A DNA stretch of 64,000 nucleotides from Saccharothrix longispora (lineage in GTDB: Bacteria; Actinomycetota; Actinomycetes; Mycobacteriales; Pseudonocardiaceae), in the NCBI RefSeq assembly GCF_030852425.1, contig NZ_NSDM01000010.1, positions 248,001-312,000 on the forward strand. The letters run 5' to 3'. Position 1 is the first letter of the stretch; the number at the start of each line of letters is the position of its first letter. The notes under the pieces are model-generated. The model was not told where the DNA came from. It saw only the letters and a program-made list of their open reading frames with translations, and searched no databases. Shown piece after piece: positions 8,783-16,461 of this stretch. The position numbers and the translations under genes are program-made.

Positions 8783-9354
8783 GCGCCGGGCAGCACGAGG
8801 CGCACCAGGGCGGCGACCCGGTGGCGGTCCTGCGCACCGCCGCGGACCAGGAAGCGGCCAAGCGCGAGCTGCGCGACGTGATGGCGCGGTTCACCACGGG
8901 CATCACCGTGCTCACCGCACGCGGTGCGCAGGCGCACGGCATGACGGCGAACGCGTTCACGTCCGTCTCGCTCGACCCGCCGATGGTGCTGTGCTGCGTG
9001 GCCAGGACCGCGCGCATGCACCGGACGATCCTCGACGCGCGCGGGTTCGGCGTCTCGGTGCTCGGCGGTGAGCAGGAGGGGCTGGCGCGGTACTTCGCGA
9101 GCCGAGGTCGTCCGGAGGGCATGGCGCAGTTCGACCAGGTCGACTGGTTCCCGGGGCGCCACACCGGCGTGCCGCTGCTCTCCGGCTCCCTCGCGTGGCT
9201 GGAGTGCGACCTCCAGGAGGTCTACGAGGGCGGCGACCACTCGATCTTCCTGGGCCTGGTGCGGGAAGCCAGCTGCGGGACGGGCGAGGCCCTGCTGTTC
9301 CTGGGGGGCCGGATGCACCGGTACGACCCACCGCCCGCGGCCAGGTCGGCCTGA
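8779..9354 (+). CDS. flavin reductase (two-component monooxygenase partner)
   Basis: A 191-residue FMN-binding split-barrel reductase: LRDVMARFTTGITVLTA, GMTANAFTSVSLDPPMVLCC, then GVSVLGGEQEGLARYF and a C terminus with FLGLVREAS and GGRMHRYDP. These are hallmarks of the HpaC/SgcE6-like family, which supplies reduced flavin to a partner monooxygenase or halogenase. The start at GTG 8779 is supported by GGGGG at 8769-8773 and by the overlap with the preceding stop (GTGA). No flavin-dependent monooxygenase lies within the window to use the product, so the partner must be elsewhere or lost. Confidence 0.85.
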   Translation: MSAGQHEAHQGGDPVAVLRTAADQEAAKRELRDVMARFTTGITVLTARGAQAHGMTANAFTSVSLDPPMVLCCVARTARMHRTILDARGFGVSVLGGEQEGLARYFASRGRPEGMAQFDQVDWFPGRHTGVPLLSGSLAWLECDLQEVYEGGDHSIFLGLVREASCGTGEALLFLGGRMHRYDPPPAARSA

Positions 9355-9492
9355 CCGGCTCCGGCCGCACCCGCGTTCGCGACCGGCCGGTCGCGGACCC
9401 CCCACATCGGACGGCATGCACCGAGAAGACAGCGCGACCCGTCCCGGTCATCCTCGGGATGGACGCAAGCGACGGGCGAGAGGAAGAGGCGT

Positions 9493-10284
9493 GTGACTCA
9501 GCGAGACGTGATCTCCGACCTGACCGCCGAGGCCGAGGAGTTCGAGGAACTCATCACCGGCATCGACGAGGCGGCGTGGCGGCGCGAGACCCCGGCCCCC
9601 GGGTGGACGGTGGCGGACCAGGTCGCGCACCTGGCGTTCATCTTCCGCCTCGCCGGTACCGCCGCCTCCGACGCCGAGCTCTTCGGCGCCATGGCGGCGA
9701 AGGCCGCGAGCGACTTCGACGGCGCGGTCAACGCCGCGCTCGCCGAGTACGCCGGCTACGCGCCCGAGGCGCTGCGGGCGCGCTGGCGCAGCGAGACCGA
9801 CACGGCGATCAAGGCGCTGGCCGCGGTCCCCGCCGACCAGGTGGTGCCCTGGCTGGTCCGGCCGCTCCCGCCGGCGGTGCTCGCCTCCGCGGGCATGATG
9901 GAGATGTTCGCCCACGGCCAGGACGTCGCCGACGCGCTCGGCGTCACCCGCGAGCGGACCGACCGGCTGTGGTGGCTCGCCCTGTTCGTCACCCTCACCT
10001 GGGACTTCGGCTACCAGGCCCGCGGCCTGACCCCGCCGTCCGCGCCGTTCCGGTTCGAGCTCACCGCCCCGTCGGGGGCCACGTGGGAGTTCGGGCCGGT
10101 CGAGGCCGAGCAGAAGATCACCGGTCCCGCCGAGGACCTGTGCCTGCTCGCCACGCGCCGCCGCCACCGCGACGACCTCGCGCTCACGGCGACCGGCCCG
10201 GACGCCGACGCCTGGCTGGACATCGCGCAGGCCTACCGCGGTCCCGCCGGTGAGGGCAGGCGTCCGGGCCAGTTCAAGGCCTGA
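9493..10284 (+). CDS. TIGR03084 family metal-binding protein (mycothiol/DinB-like fold)
   Basis: A 263-residue protein. Residues 1-150 form a DinB/MDMPI four-helix bundle: TPAPGWTVADQVAHLA supplies the first metal-type His and FAHGQDVADAL the later one. Residues 170-263 form the C-terminal domain seen in TIGR03084. The family is actinobacterial and is thought to be mycothiol- or metal-dependent; its reaction is not known. Start GTG 9493 follows a GAGGAAGAGG ribosome site. It is downstream of the flavin reductase with 138 bases between, and ends in front of an exceptionally long hairpin. Confidence 0.85.
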   Translation: MTQRDVISDLTAEAEEFEELITGIDEAAWRRETPAPGWTVADQVAHLAFIFRLAGTAASDAELFGAMAAKAASDFDGAVNAALAEYAGYAPEALRARWRSETDTAIKALAAVPADQVVPWLVRPLPPAVLASAGMMEMFAHGQDVADALGVTRERTDRLWWLALFVTLTWDFGYQARGLTPPSAPFRFELTAPSGATWEFGPVEAEQKITGPAEDLCLLATRRRHRDDLALTATGPDADAWLDIAQAYRGPAGEGRRPGQFKA

Positions 10285-10371
10285 CGGGCGCTCCCGCACC
10301 GACGCGGTCCGCCACCCCGGAGTGCGCGGGGGTCGACCCCGCGACTTCTCCTCTCCTGGCGCACCACCGCC

Positions 10372-10441
10372 GCACGACGACCGAGGTCGCCGTCGCCGAC
10401 GCGTTCACACGAGTCGGGGACGGCGACCTCGGTCGTCGTGC
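10372..10441. terminator. very long perfect-arm hairpin between convergent genes
   Basis: Arms 10372-10394 and 10419-10441 are perfect inverted repeats of 23 bases. They extend inward past one mismatch by a further 5 pairs (CCGAC/GTCGG), giving a near 29-base stem around a ~12-base loop. It lies between the convergent TIGR03084 and carotenoid oxygenase genes, so it probably terminates both. The length is well above that of ordinary terminators. Confidence 0.8.
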
Positions 10442-10509
10442 ACCGGGTGGCGCGCGGTTCCCGGCGGGCGGCCGGGCCGCCCCGCGCCGGAGCGGCCCGC
10501 CGATCGCGC

Positions 10510-11676
10510 CTACCAGGGGCTCCGCTCCTCGTCGGACCGCCAGGTGGTCCTGTCCACCGCGGGGAACGCCCCGGGCAGCCGGATCGACGCGCACGGGCCG
10601 GCCGCCAGGTCGTGCGCGTCGAACACCAGCAGGGCGCTGCTCCGCCGACCCGGGTCCTCCGCGACCACGAGGAGCCGATCACCGGTCCTGCCCGCGACGA
10701 GGACCGGTCGCCCCCCGCGCCGACCGGCGCCGAGGTCGTGGACCTGCGAGGTGGACGTCCGCAGGTCGTGCCGGAACACGGTGTGGCCGCTGGTCCCGTG
10801 TACGTACCGGTGCGCGCGGCCGCAGGCGGCCGGGTCGATGCCCGCCGTGTCGACCGCCTCGACCAGTCGTCGTTCGGTCACCGCGCCCGTGGCCAGGTCG
10901 AGGGTCCAGCGCCCCAGGTGGGGGCGCGGAGCCGGTCCGCCGTCGAACGCGCCGTCGTGGCGGACGGCGTCCACGACGACCTTCCCGTCCTCCTCGAAGG
11001 CGTTCACCGCCTGGGAGGTGAAGCCGGGCGCGACCGGGAACCACCGCGGTTCGGCGTGCTCGGCGTTCCTGGGCAGCAGGCCGATGCGGGCGGGCTTGTC
11101 CGCGCGCCACGAGTAGGGCGGGCGCAGCCCCACCAGCTCGGCGGCGCGGTCGTGGACCACCGACAGGTCGAAGACCACGAGGTGATCGCGGGTCAGGGCG
11201 AGGGTCGTCACCAGCGTCGGCGCGCCGAGGGAGAACGACCGGGCGGGGCTCGCGGCGCCCGACCGGCCGATGACGAGGTGCTCCGCCACCGTCGAGCCCG
11301 CGGTCGTGGCGATGGTGTGCCACTGGCAGGTCGCCGGGTCCTGCACCGGCTGGGCGAGCAGCCTGGTCCCCGGTGCGCCGGGACGGGCCCACGGGGCCGG
11401 TGCGGGCACCGCGCCGGCGGAGGGGCACGTCCCGGGGGCCTGCGCCCGGTACCACCGCGCCGTCCCGTCGCCGATCCGCACGCCGGTGATCAGCTCGGCC
11501 CCGCCGAACGCCGCCCCCGCGCCGCGCGAGGGGTGCGGGCGGGACTGGAGGAAGCAGCCCCGGAGGTCGTCGGGCAGGTGCCCCTCGACGGGGAGCGCGT
11601 CGGCGGACGTCGGCCGGCCGATCGCGGTGGACGCGAGCGATGTGAGCGGCGTGAGTTCCCTGGTCCTGGTCAACAC
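10510..11676 (-). CDS. carotenoid oxygenase (RPE65/CCD family)
   Basis: A 388-residue beta-propeller dioxygenase: GHLPDDLRGCFLQSRPHPSR at the N terminus, HTIATT and GRAHRYVHGTSGH in the blades with iron-ligand-type histidines, EDPGRRSSALLVFDAHDLAAG near the end, and a final RLPGAFPA. The family cleaves double bonds of carotenoids or related polyenes with non-haem Fe(II). It is shorter than typical members (450-500 residues), so some blades may be trimmed; four-histidine ligation needs an alignment. Start GTG 11676 has GGAGG seven bases upstream. A consensus-like promoter at 11729-11757 drives it, next to a divergent TetR gene. Confidence 0.85.
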   Translation of the reverse strand: MLTRTRELTPLTSLASTAIGRPTSADALPVEGHLPDDLRGCFLQSRPHPSRGAGAAFGGAELITGVRIGDGTARWYRAQAPGTCPSAGAVPAPAPWARPGAPGTRLLAQPVQDPATCQWHTIATTAGSTVAEHLVIGRSGAASPARSFSLGAPTLVTTLALTRDHLVVFDLSVVHDRAAELVGLRPPYSWRADKPARIGLLPRNAEHAEPRWFPVAPGFTSQAVNAFEEDGKVVVDAVRHDGAFDGGPAPRPHLGRWTLDLATGAVTERRLVEAVDTAGIDPAACGRAHRYVHGTSGHTVFRHDLRTSTSQVHDLGAGRRGGRPVLVAGRTGDRLLVVAEDPGRRSSALLVFDAHDLAAGPCASIRLPGAFPAVDRTTWRSDEERSPW

Positions 11677-11710
11677 GGTGGTACCTCCGGCCGGTACTGG
11701 ACCGAGAAAG

Positions 11711-11725
11711 CATAACGGTATTATG
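11711..11725. promoter_or_regulatory. candidate TetR operator palindrome
   Basis: CATAACGGTATTATG is a perfect 5+5 base inverted repeat with a 5-base centre. It overlaps the expected transcription start of the carotenoid oxygenase gene and lies in the only AT-rich patch between the divergent genes, as expected for binding by the neighbouring TetR protein. Confidence 0.5.
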
Positions 11726-11728
11726 GAT

Positions 11729-11757
11729 AAAATAGCGCTGTGATGTAACCTTGTCAA
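11729..11757 (-). promoter_or_regulatory. sigma70-type promoter of carotenoid oxygenase gene
   Basis: On the minus strand TTGACA (11757-11752) is followed after exactly 17 bases by TATTTT (11734-11729). The -35 box abuts the GTG start of the divergent TetR gene at 11758, so polymerase binding would also affect that gene's 5' end. Confidence 0.65.
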
Positions 11758-12537
11758 GTGAGCCCACGCCGTTCGGACCCGAGAGCACGCACCGCGCTCG
11801 TCGACATCGCCGCTCGACTGCTGGCGGCCGAAGGCCCCCAAGCGCTGTCGACCAGGAGGATCGCCGCCGACGCGGGGAGTTCGACGATGGCGGTCTACAC
11901 CCACTTCGGCGGGATGTCCGGACTCGTGCGCGAGATGGTGCACGAGGGCTTCGCCCGGCTCCAGCGCTACCTGACCTCGGTCCGGGAGACCTCCGACCCG
12001 GTGGCGGACATGGCGCTGCTCGGCCGGGCGTACCGGATCAACGCGCTGGAGAACTCCCACCTGTACGGGGTGATGTTCGGCGGCGCGTCGCTCGCGGGCT
12101 TCTCCCTGACGGACGAGGACCGCCAGTACGGTCGGTACACGCTGTCGAACGTCGTCGCCTGCGCGGCCAGGTGCGTCGGCGCCGGGCGGTTCGGCACCGC
12201 CGACCCCGAACTGGTGGCCCACCAGATGTGGATCGCCACGCACGGCCTGGTCACGCTCGAACTCGGCGGCTACCTCACCACGACCCACGACGGTCCGAGC
12301 CTGTTCGAGTCGCAGCTCGTCGCGCTGATGGTCGGCGTGGGAGACACCCCGGCGGCGGCCACCAGGTCCGTGCGGTCGTCGAAGCGGCGCATCGCGAAGG
12401 AGCTCGACGGCCTGGTCGAGGCCGGAGCCCCCGGCGCCCCGGCGGAGACCGGCTCGGGAGCGGCGGAGGGCACGACGGCCACCACCCGGGCACGGGCGGT
12501 CACGGGGCCGGCGGGCCTTCCCGGCACACCGCCGTGA
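11758..12537 (+). CDS. TetR family regulator
   Basis: A 259-residue repressor. The N-terminal helix-turn-helix is LVDIAARLLAAEGPQALSTR, IAADAGSSTMAVYTHFGG, the TetR signature. The ligand-binding part resembles the TetR_C_33-like group (MWIATHGLVTLELGGYL). The GTG start has no ribosome site and is preceded by AT-rich sequence, so the mRNA may be leaderless. Divergent from the carotenoid oxygenase, with a palindrome between, it most likely represses that gene. The C-terminal 50 residues are Ala/Thr/Gly-rich and probably disordered. Confidence 0.85.
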   Translation: MSPRRSDPRARTALVDIAARLLAAEGPQALSTRRIAADAGSSTMAVYTHFGGMSGLVREMVHEGFARLQRYLTSVRETSDPVADMALLGRAYRINALENSHLYGVMFGGASLAGFSLTDEDRQYGRYTLSNVVACAARCVGAGRFGTADPELVAHQMWIATHGLVTLELGGYLTTTHDGPSLFESQLVALMVGVGDTPAAATRSVRSSKRRIAKELDGLVEAGAPGAPAETGSGAAEGTTATTRARAVTGPAGLPGTPP

Positions 12538-12541
12538 CCCG

Positions 12542-12566
12542 CCCCGGGCGCGCGGGTGCGCCGGGG
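12542..12566. terminator. hairpin between convergent TetR and carboxylase genes
   Basis: CCCCGGGCGC pairs with GCGCCGGGG with one bulged G and a 6-base loop, between stops at 12537 and 12588. Confidence 0.55.
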
Positions 12567-12587
12567 TGGTGACCGCCCTCCGGTCGG

Positions 12588-14279
12588 CTACAGCGGCACG
12601 TTGCCGTGCTTGCGCGCGGGCGCCGTCCGCCGCTTCGTCGCCATCATCCGCAGCCCGCGGGCGACGGCGGCCCTGGTCTCGACGGGGTCGATCACGTCGT
12701 CGACCAGTCCGCGTTCCGCGGCGTAGCGGGGGTGCATGAGCTGCTCGGTGTACTCGGCGATGAGCTCGGCCCTCAGGGCGACCGGGTCCGCCGCGGCGGC
12801 CAGCTCCCTGCGGAACAGGACGTTCACCGCGCCCTCCGCGCCCATGACCGCGATCTCGTTGGTCGGCCAGGCCAGGGAGAGGTCGGTGCCGATGGAACGC
12901 GAGTCCATCACGATGTAGGCCCCGCCGTAGGCCTTGCGGATGATCACCTGGATGCGCGGCACGGTCGCCTCGCAGTACGCGTAGAGCAGCTTCGCCCCGT
13001 GCCGGATCGCGCCGCCGTGCTCCTGCTCGCTGCCCGGCAGGAACCCGGGTACGTCGACCAGGGTCACGAGGGGGATGCCGAACGCGTCGCAGAACCGCAC
13101 GAAGCGGGCGGCCTTCTGCGCCGCCGCGGAGTCCAGCACACCCGCGAAGGCCATCGGCTGGTTGCCGACCACGCCGACCACCTGCCCGTCGATCCTGGCC
13201 AACCCGCAGACGATGTTGCGCGCCCAGTTCTCGTGCACTTCGAGGAACTCCTCGTCGTCGACGAGCTCGGCGACGACCGCGCGCATGTCGTAGGGCTTGT
13301 TCGGCTCGGGGGGTACGATCTCGGCCAGCCTGGGCCGCACGTCGGAGGTCGCGCCCACGGGCTCGCCCTCCGGCGGCCCGTCCATGTTGTTGCCGGGCAG
13401 CAGGGAGACGAGGAAGCGCACGTCCTCCAGGCACGACTCCTCGTCGTCGTGGACGAACGTCGCCACCCCCGACAGGCTGCCGTGGACCTCGGCGCCACCG
13501 AGTTCCTCGTGCGTCACCCGCTCGCCGCTGACAGCCTCCACCACGTCCGGACCGGTCAGGTACATCTTGGCCGTGTCGCGCACCATGAACGTGAAGTCGG
13601 TGAGCGCGGGGGAGTACGCCGCCCCGCCCGCGCACGGGCCGATCACGACGCTGATCTGGGGCACTATCCCCGACGCCGCCACGTTGCGCCGGAAGATCCC
13701 GCCGTAGGCGTCGAGGGCCATGACGCCCTCCTGGATGCGGGCGCCACCGCTGTCGTTGAGCCCGATGATCGGGCACCCCGTCGCGATCGCCAGGTCCATC
13801 ACCTTGTGGATCTTCGACGCGTGCGCCGCGCCGAGGGAGCCGCCGAAGACCGAGAAGTCCTGCGAGTAGACGAAGACGCGACGGCCGTGGATCGTGCCGG
13901 AGCCCGCCACGACGCCATCGGAGTGCGGCCGGTTCTCGGAGATCTTCATGCCCCTGGCCTGGTGCTGCCGGTACAGGTCGATCTCGATGAAGGAGTCCTC
14001 GTCCAGCAGCATGTCCAGCCGCTCGCGCGCGGTCCTCTTGCCGAGCGCGTGCTGCCGCTCGACCCCGGCGGCGTCCCCGGCGAGCACCCGCTCCCGCAAC
14101 TCGGCGAGCCGTTCCCGGATCGACGCCATCGTGCGCGGGGCGGGCATCCTCGGGATCGGCGGCCCGGGGACCGCCGGGGGCGGCGGGCGTCTCGTCACCG
14201 GCTCGGGCACGAAGTCGAGCGACTCCACCTCGTCCGAGGTGTTCCGCCGCCAGATCCCGACATCCGACACGTCAGTCAT
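12588..14279 (-). CDS. acyl-CoA carboxylase, beta (carboxyltransferase) subunit
   Basis: A 563-residue carboxyltransferase of the propionyl/acetyl-CoA carboxylase beta family. Oxyanion-type glycine pairs are visible as GPCAGGAAYSPALTDF and RKAYGGAYIVMDSRS, together with LNDSGGARIQEGV, the acyl-CoA and biotin-binding loops. It transfers carboxyl from biotin to acyl-CoA, making malonyl- or methylmalonyl-CoA for lipid or polyketide synthesis. The N terminus is about 40 residues longer than usual and Pro-rich (RRPPPPAVPGPP). ATG 14279 follows GGGAG. No alpha or epsilon subunit is adjacent. The start overlaps the end of an epimerase stub. Confidence 0.92.
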   Translation of the reverse strand: MTDVSDVGIWRRNTSDEVESLDFVPEPVTRRPPPPAVPGPPIPRMPAPRTMASIRERLAELRERVLAGDAAGVERQHALGKRTARERLDMLLDEDSFIEIDLYRQHQARGMKISENRPHSDGVVAGSGTIHGRRVFVYSQDFSVFGGSLGAAHASKIHKVMDLAIATGCPIIGLNDSGGARIQEGVMALDAYGGIFRRNVAASGIVPQISVVIGPCAGGAAYSPALTDFTFMVRDTAKMYLTGPDVVEAVSGERVTHEELGGAEVHGSLSGVATFVHDDEESCLEDVRFLVSLLPGNNMDGPPEGEPVGATSDVRPRLAEIVPPEPNKPYDMRAVVAELVDDEEFLEVHENWARNIVCGLARIDGQVVGVVGNQPMAFAGVLDSAAAQKAARFVRFCDAFGIPLVTLVDVPGFLPGSEQEHGGAIRHGAKLLYAYCEATVPRIQVIIRKAYGGAYIVMDSRSIGTDLSLAWPTNEIAVMGAEGAVNVLFRRELAAAADPVALRAELIAEYTEQLMHPRYAAERGLVDDVIDPVETRAAVARGLRMMATKRRTAPARKHGNVPL

Positions 14280-14526
14280 CCGAGTCTCCCAGGAGGTGCG
14301 CCACGTGGTGACCCGCCGCGGACCGGTGTCGTCCCCCGTCGGGTGCGGCGTGGAGTCCGGTGTGGACGGCTGCGGCGTCGCGGACGTGCCGCGCGCCGGG
14401 CGTCCGGGCCACGTCCGCGGCCGACGTGTTCCCGGCGAGGACGTGGACCCGGTGGCCCGCGGCCGCGGGGGCCGCGGTGGAGGCGGAACCGGTGAACCCG
14501 GTCCCACCGGTCACGCTCACCAGCAT
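14272..14526 (-). pseudogene. N-terminal stub of an NAD(P)-dependent epimerase/reductase
   Basis: The 84-residue frame begins MLVSVTGGTGFTGSASTAA and continues AAGHRVHVLAGNTS, a textbook Rossmann start (TGGTGFTG, AGHRVHVL) of an extended short-chain dehydrogenase. After about 45 residues the similarity fades, and the frame stops inside the first codons of the acyl-CoA carboxylase gene. About 250 residues of a normal enzyme are missing, consistent with a deletion that fused the epimerase 5' end to the carboxylase upstream region. If translated it would be coupled to the carboxylase, possibly serving as a leader peptide. Confidence 0.6.
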
Positions 14527-14805
14527 CCGACCACATCCCCGATCGCCTGGGTCTCCTCCGCGGACGTCATACCGACCCAGCCTGCACCGACCCCCTCCCG
14601 GTGTCTTCTCCGAGAGCGCCGTGTCCGCGACCGGTTGTTCCGGGCAGTGCGGCGGTCGGGACCGGAGCGCACGCCTGGAGACGTGCCGCGTGATCGCCCT
14701 CGCGCATCATGTGGAGGACGCGTGACCCACCCCCTGCCGCGGGTGGGCGCGGTCGTCGACGCACACGGGTTCCGGGACCGACCAGGTCGGACGAAGGGGG
14801 TCGCC

Positions 14806-15792
14806 ATGCGCGGGAGGAGCACCACGGGTGCCGTGGGCACGTCCGGCGGGTCGGGGACGCCCCTGGCCACGTCCGCGTTCGTCAACGGCCACTTCCCCCG
14901 GCGCCGCGGCCTGGTCGTCGCGCTGAGCGCCCTCGCCGGGTTCCTGCTCACGGTGGTGTGGTCCGCCGAGTTCGTCGACCAGACGATCGGCGACAACGTC
15001 GCCGACGCACTGCTCGGGCACGACGCCAAGGAGACCCCGATCGTCGGCGCGTGGGCGGGGATCGTCTTCGCGTTCGTCTCGGGTGTCGCCGGGACGTTCA
15101 CCGCCTGCAACATCGCCGCCTTCGGTTCCGTGGCGCCGATGCTCGGGGAGTCGACGAGTGGCGCCGACCGGGTCAGGCGCGTGCTGAAGCCGTTGCTGTG
15201 GCTCTCGGTCGGCATGCTCGCGGTCTCGGTGCTCTACGGCGCGCTGGTGGGCCTGGTCGGGACCGGGATGCCGCAGTTCTCCACGGCGCCGAACGCACCG
15301 GGGCAGCTGTCGGCGCGGAGCGTGCAGTCGATGGTCGTGTTCGGCGTGATCGGGCTGGCCATGTGCTACATCGGCCTGGCCGCCCTGGGGTTCGTCCGCG
15401 ACCCGTTCGCCCGCCTCGCCCGCCGGTTCCCCAACGCCCCGATGGTGGTCATGGGCGCGCTGATCGGGGCCTTCCTCATCGGACGGCCGTTCGCGCTGTT
15501 CCGGCAGATGTTCCGGGACGCCGCGGAGAGCGGGAACCCGCTGTACGGGGCGGTGGCGTTCAGCCTGCAGTCGATCGGCAACATCGTGATCCTCGCGGTG
15601 CTGTTCGTGGTCATGGCGCTGTTCCTCGGCGGCCGGCTGCAGCGCTGGTTGACCGAGAAGCCCTCGCGCACGGCCGCGTTGACCGCCGCCGCGCTGATCA
15701 CCGTGGGCGTCTTCACGTTCCTGTACTGGGACGTGCGGCTGCTCGCCCGCCGCGAACTGATCCCGTGGTACCCCACCGCGCCCTGGGCGTGA
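14806..15792 (+). CDS. polytopic membrane protein, CcdA/DsbD-like architecture (unassigned)
   Basis: A 328-residue membrane protein with about seven predicted helices: RGLVVALSALAGFLLTVVW; IVGAWAGIVFAFVSGVAGTF; LLWLSVGMLAVSVLYGALVG; VVFGVIGLAMCYIGLAALGF; a pair around MVVMGALIGAFLIGRPFALF; IGNIVILAVLFVVMALFLGG; and LTAAALITVGVFTFLYW. The TACN segment after helix 2 recalls the conserved cysteine region of CcdA/DsbD transporters, but only one such Cys is present, so electron transfer is not established. Start ATG 14806 follows AAGGGGG. A MerR regulator begins 17 bases downstream in the same operon. Confidence 0.65.
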   Translation: MRGRSTTGAVGTSGGSGTPLATSAFVNGHFPRRRGLVVALSALAGFLLTVVWSAEFVDQTIGDNVADALLGHDAKETPIVGAWAGIVFAFVSGVAGTFTACNIAAFGSVAPMLGESTSGADRVRRVLKPLLWLSVGMLAVSVLYGALVGLVGTGMPQFSTAPNAPGQLSARSVQSMVVFGVIGLAMCYIGLAALGFVRDPFARLARRFPNAPMVVMGALIGAFLIGRPFALFRQMFRDAAESGNPLYGAVAFSLQSIGNIVILAVLFVVMALFLGGRLQRWLTEKPSRTAALTAAALITVGVFTFLYWDVRLLARRELIPWYPTAPWA

Positions 15793-15809
15793 TCCGGAGG
15801 GGACGGATC

Positions 15810-16436
15810 GTGCGGATCAGCGAACTCAGCAGGCGCAGCGAGGTCGGCATCTCGACGATCAAGTTCTACCTGCGCTCCGGCCTGCTGCACGCGGGGGAGC
15901 GCACCGGGCCCAACCAGACGAGGTACGACGAGAGCCACGTCCGCAGGCTCCGGGTGATCCGGGCCCTGATCGACGTGGGCGGTCTGTCCCTGGCCTCGGT
16001 CGCCGAGCTCACGGGCGACCCGGACGGGCGGGGTCCGCGCCCGCCCAGGGTGCCGGGCGCGGACTCCTGGCGCTCGTGCGCCGCGGGCGTGGTCGGGGAC
16101 GAGGAGAGCCGGGCGCGGTGGCGGCGCAGGCTCGTCGCGGCCTTCGAGGCACGCGGCTGGCGGGTCGACGCGGTGCACGCCGACGTGGACGACCTGGTGT
16201 CCGTCCTGGTGGCCATGGAGGTGGCCGGGCTGCCGCCGGACGACGGGGTCCTCGCCGCCTACCTCCGGGCCGGGGGGATCGTCGCCGAGGCCGAAGCGGA
16301 TCAGATCGCCAACGCGGGGGCGACGGCCGAGTGCGCGGAACGGGCCGTGGTGTCGATCGCGCTCGGCGCGGCGGCCCTCGTCGCGGTCCGCAGGCTGGCC
16401 CACGACGCGATCCGGGTGGACCGGGACCCGCCCTGA
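15810..16436 (+). CDS. MerR family regulator
   Basis: A 208-residue regulator with an N-terminal MerR winged helix (RISELSRRSEVGISTIKFYL, NQTRYDESHVRRLRVIRALI). The C-terminal 110 residues are helical and of unknown ligand type; no cysteine pair typical of metal sensors is seen. GTG 15810 follows GGAGGGGAC. It is encoded immediately after the orphan membrane protein, so it probably controls that gene. Confidence 0.85.
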   Translation: MRISELSRRSEVGISTIKFYLRSGLLHAGERTGPNQTRYDESHVRRLRVIRALIDVGGLSLASVAELTGDPDGRGPRPPRVPGADSWRSCAAGVVGDEESRARWRRRLVAAFEARGWRVDAVHADVDDLVSVLVAMEVAGLPPDDGVLAAYLRAGGIVAEAEADQIANAGATAECAERAVVSIALGAAALVAVRRLAHDAIRVDRDPP

Positions 16437-16461
16437 CCCGCTGTCACCCCTCGCCGAACCC

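Noticed and set aside
10510-13776. A 1088-residue open frame on the minus strand
   Set aside because: Its upstream two thirds is the shadow of the acyl-CoA carboxylase and TetR region in another frame; only the final 388 residues match carotenoid oxygenase and have a ribosome site.
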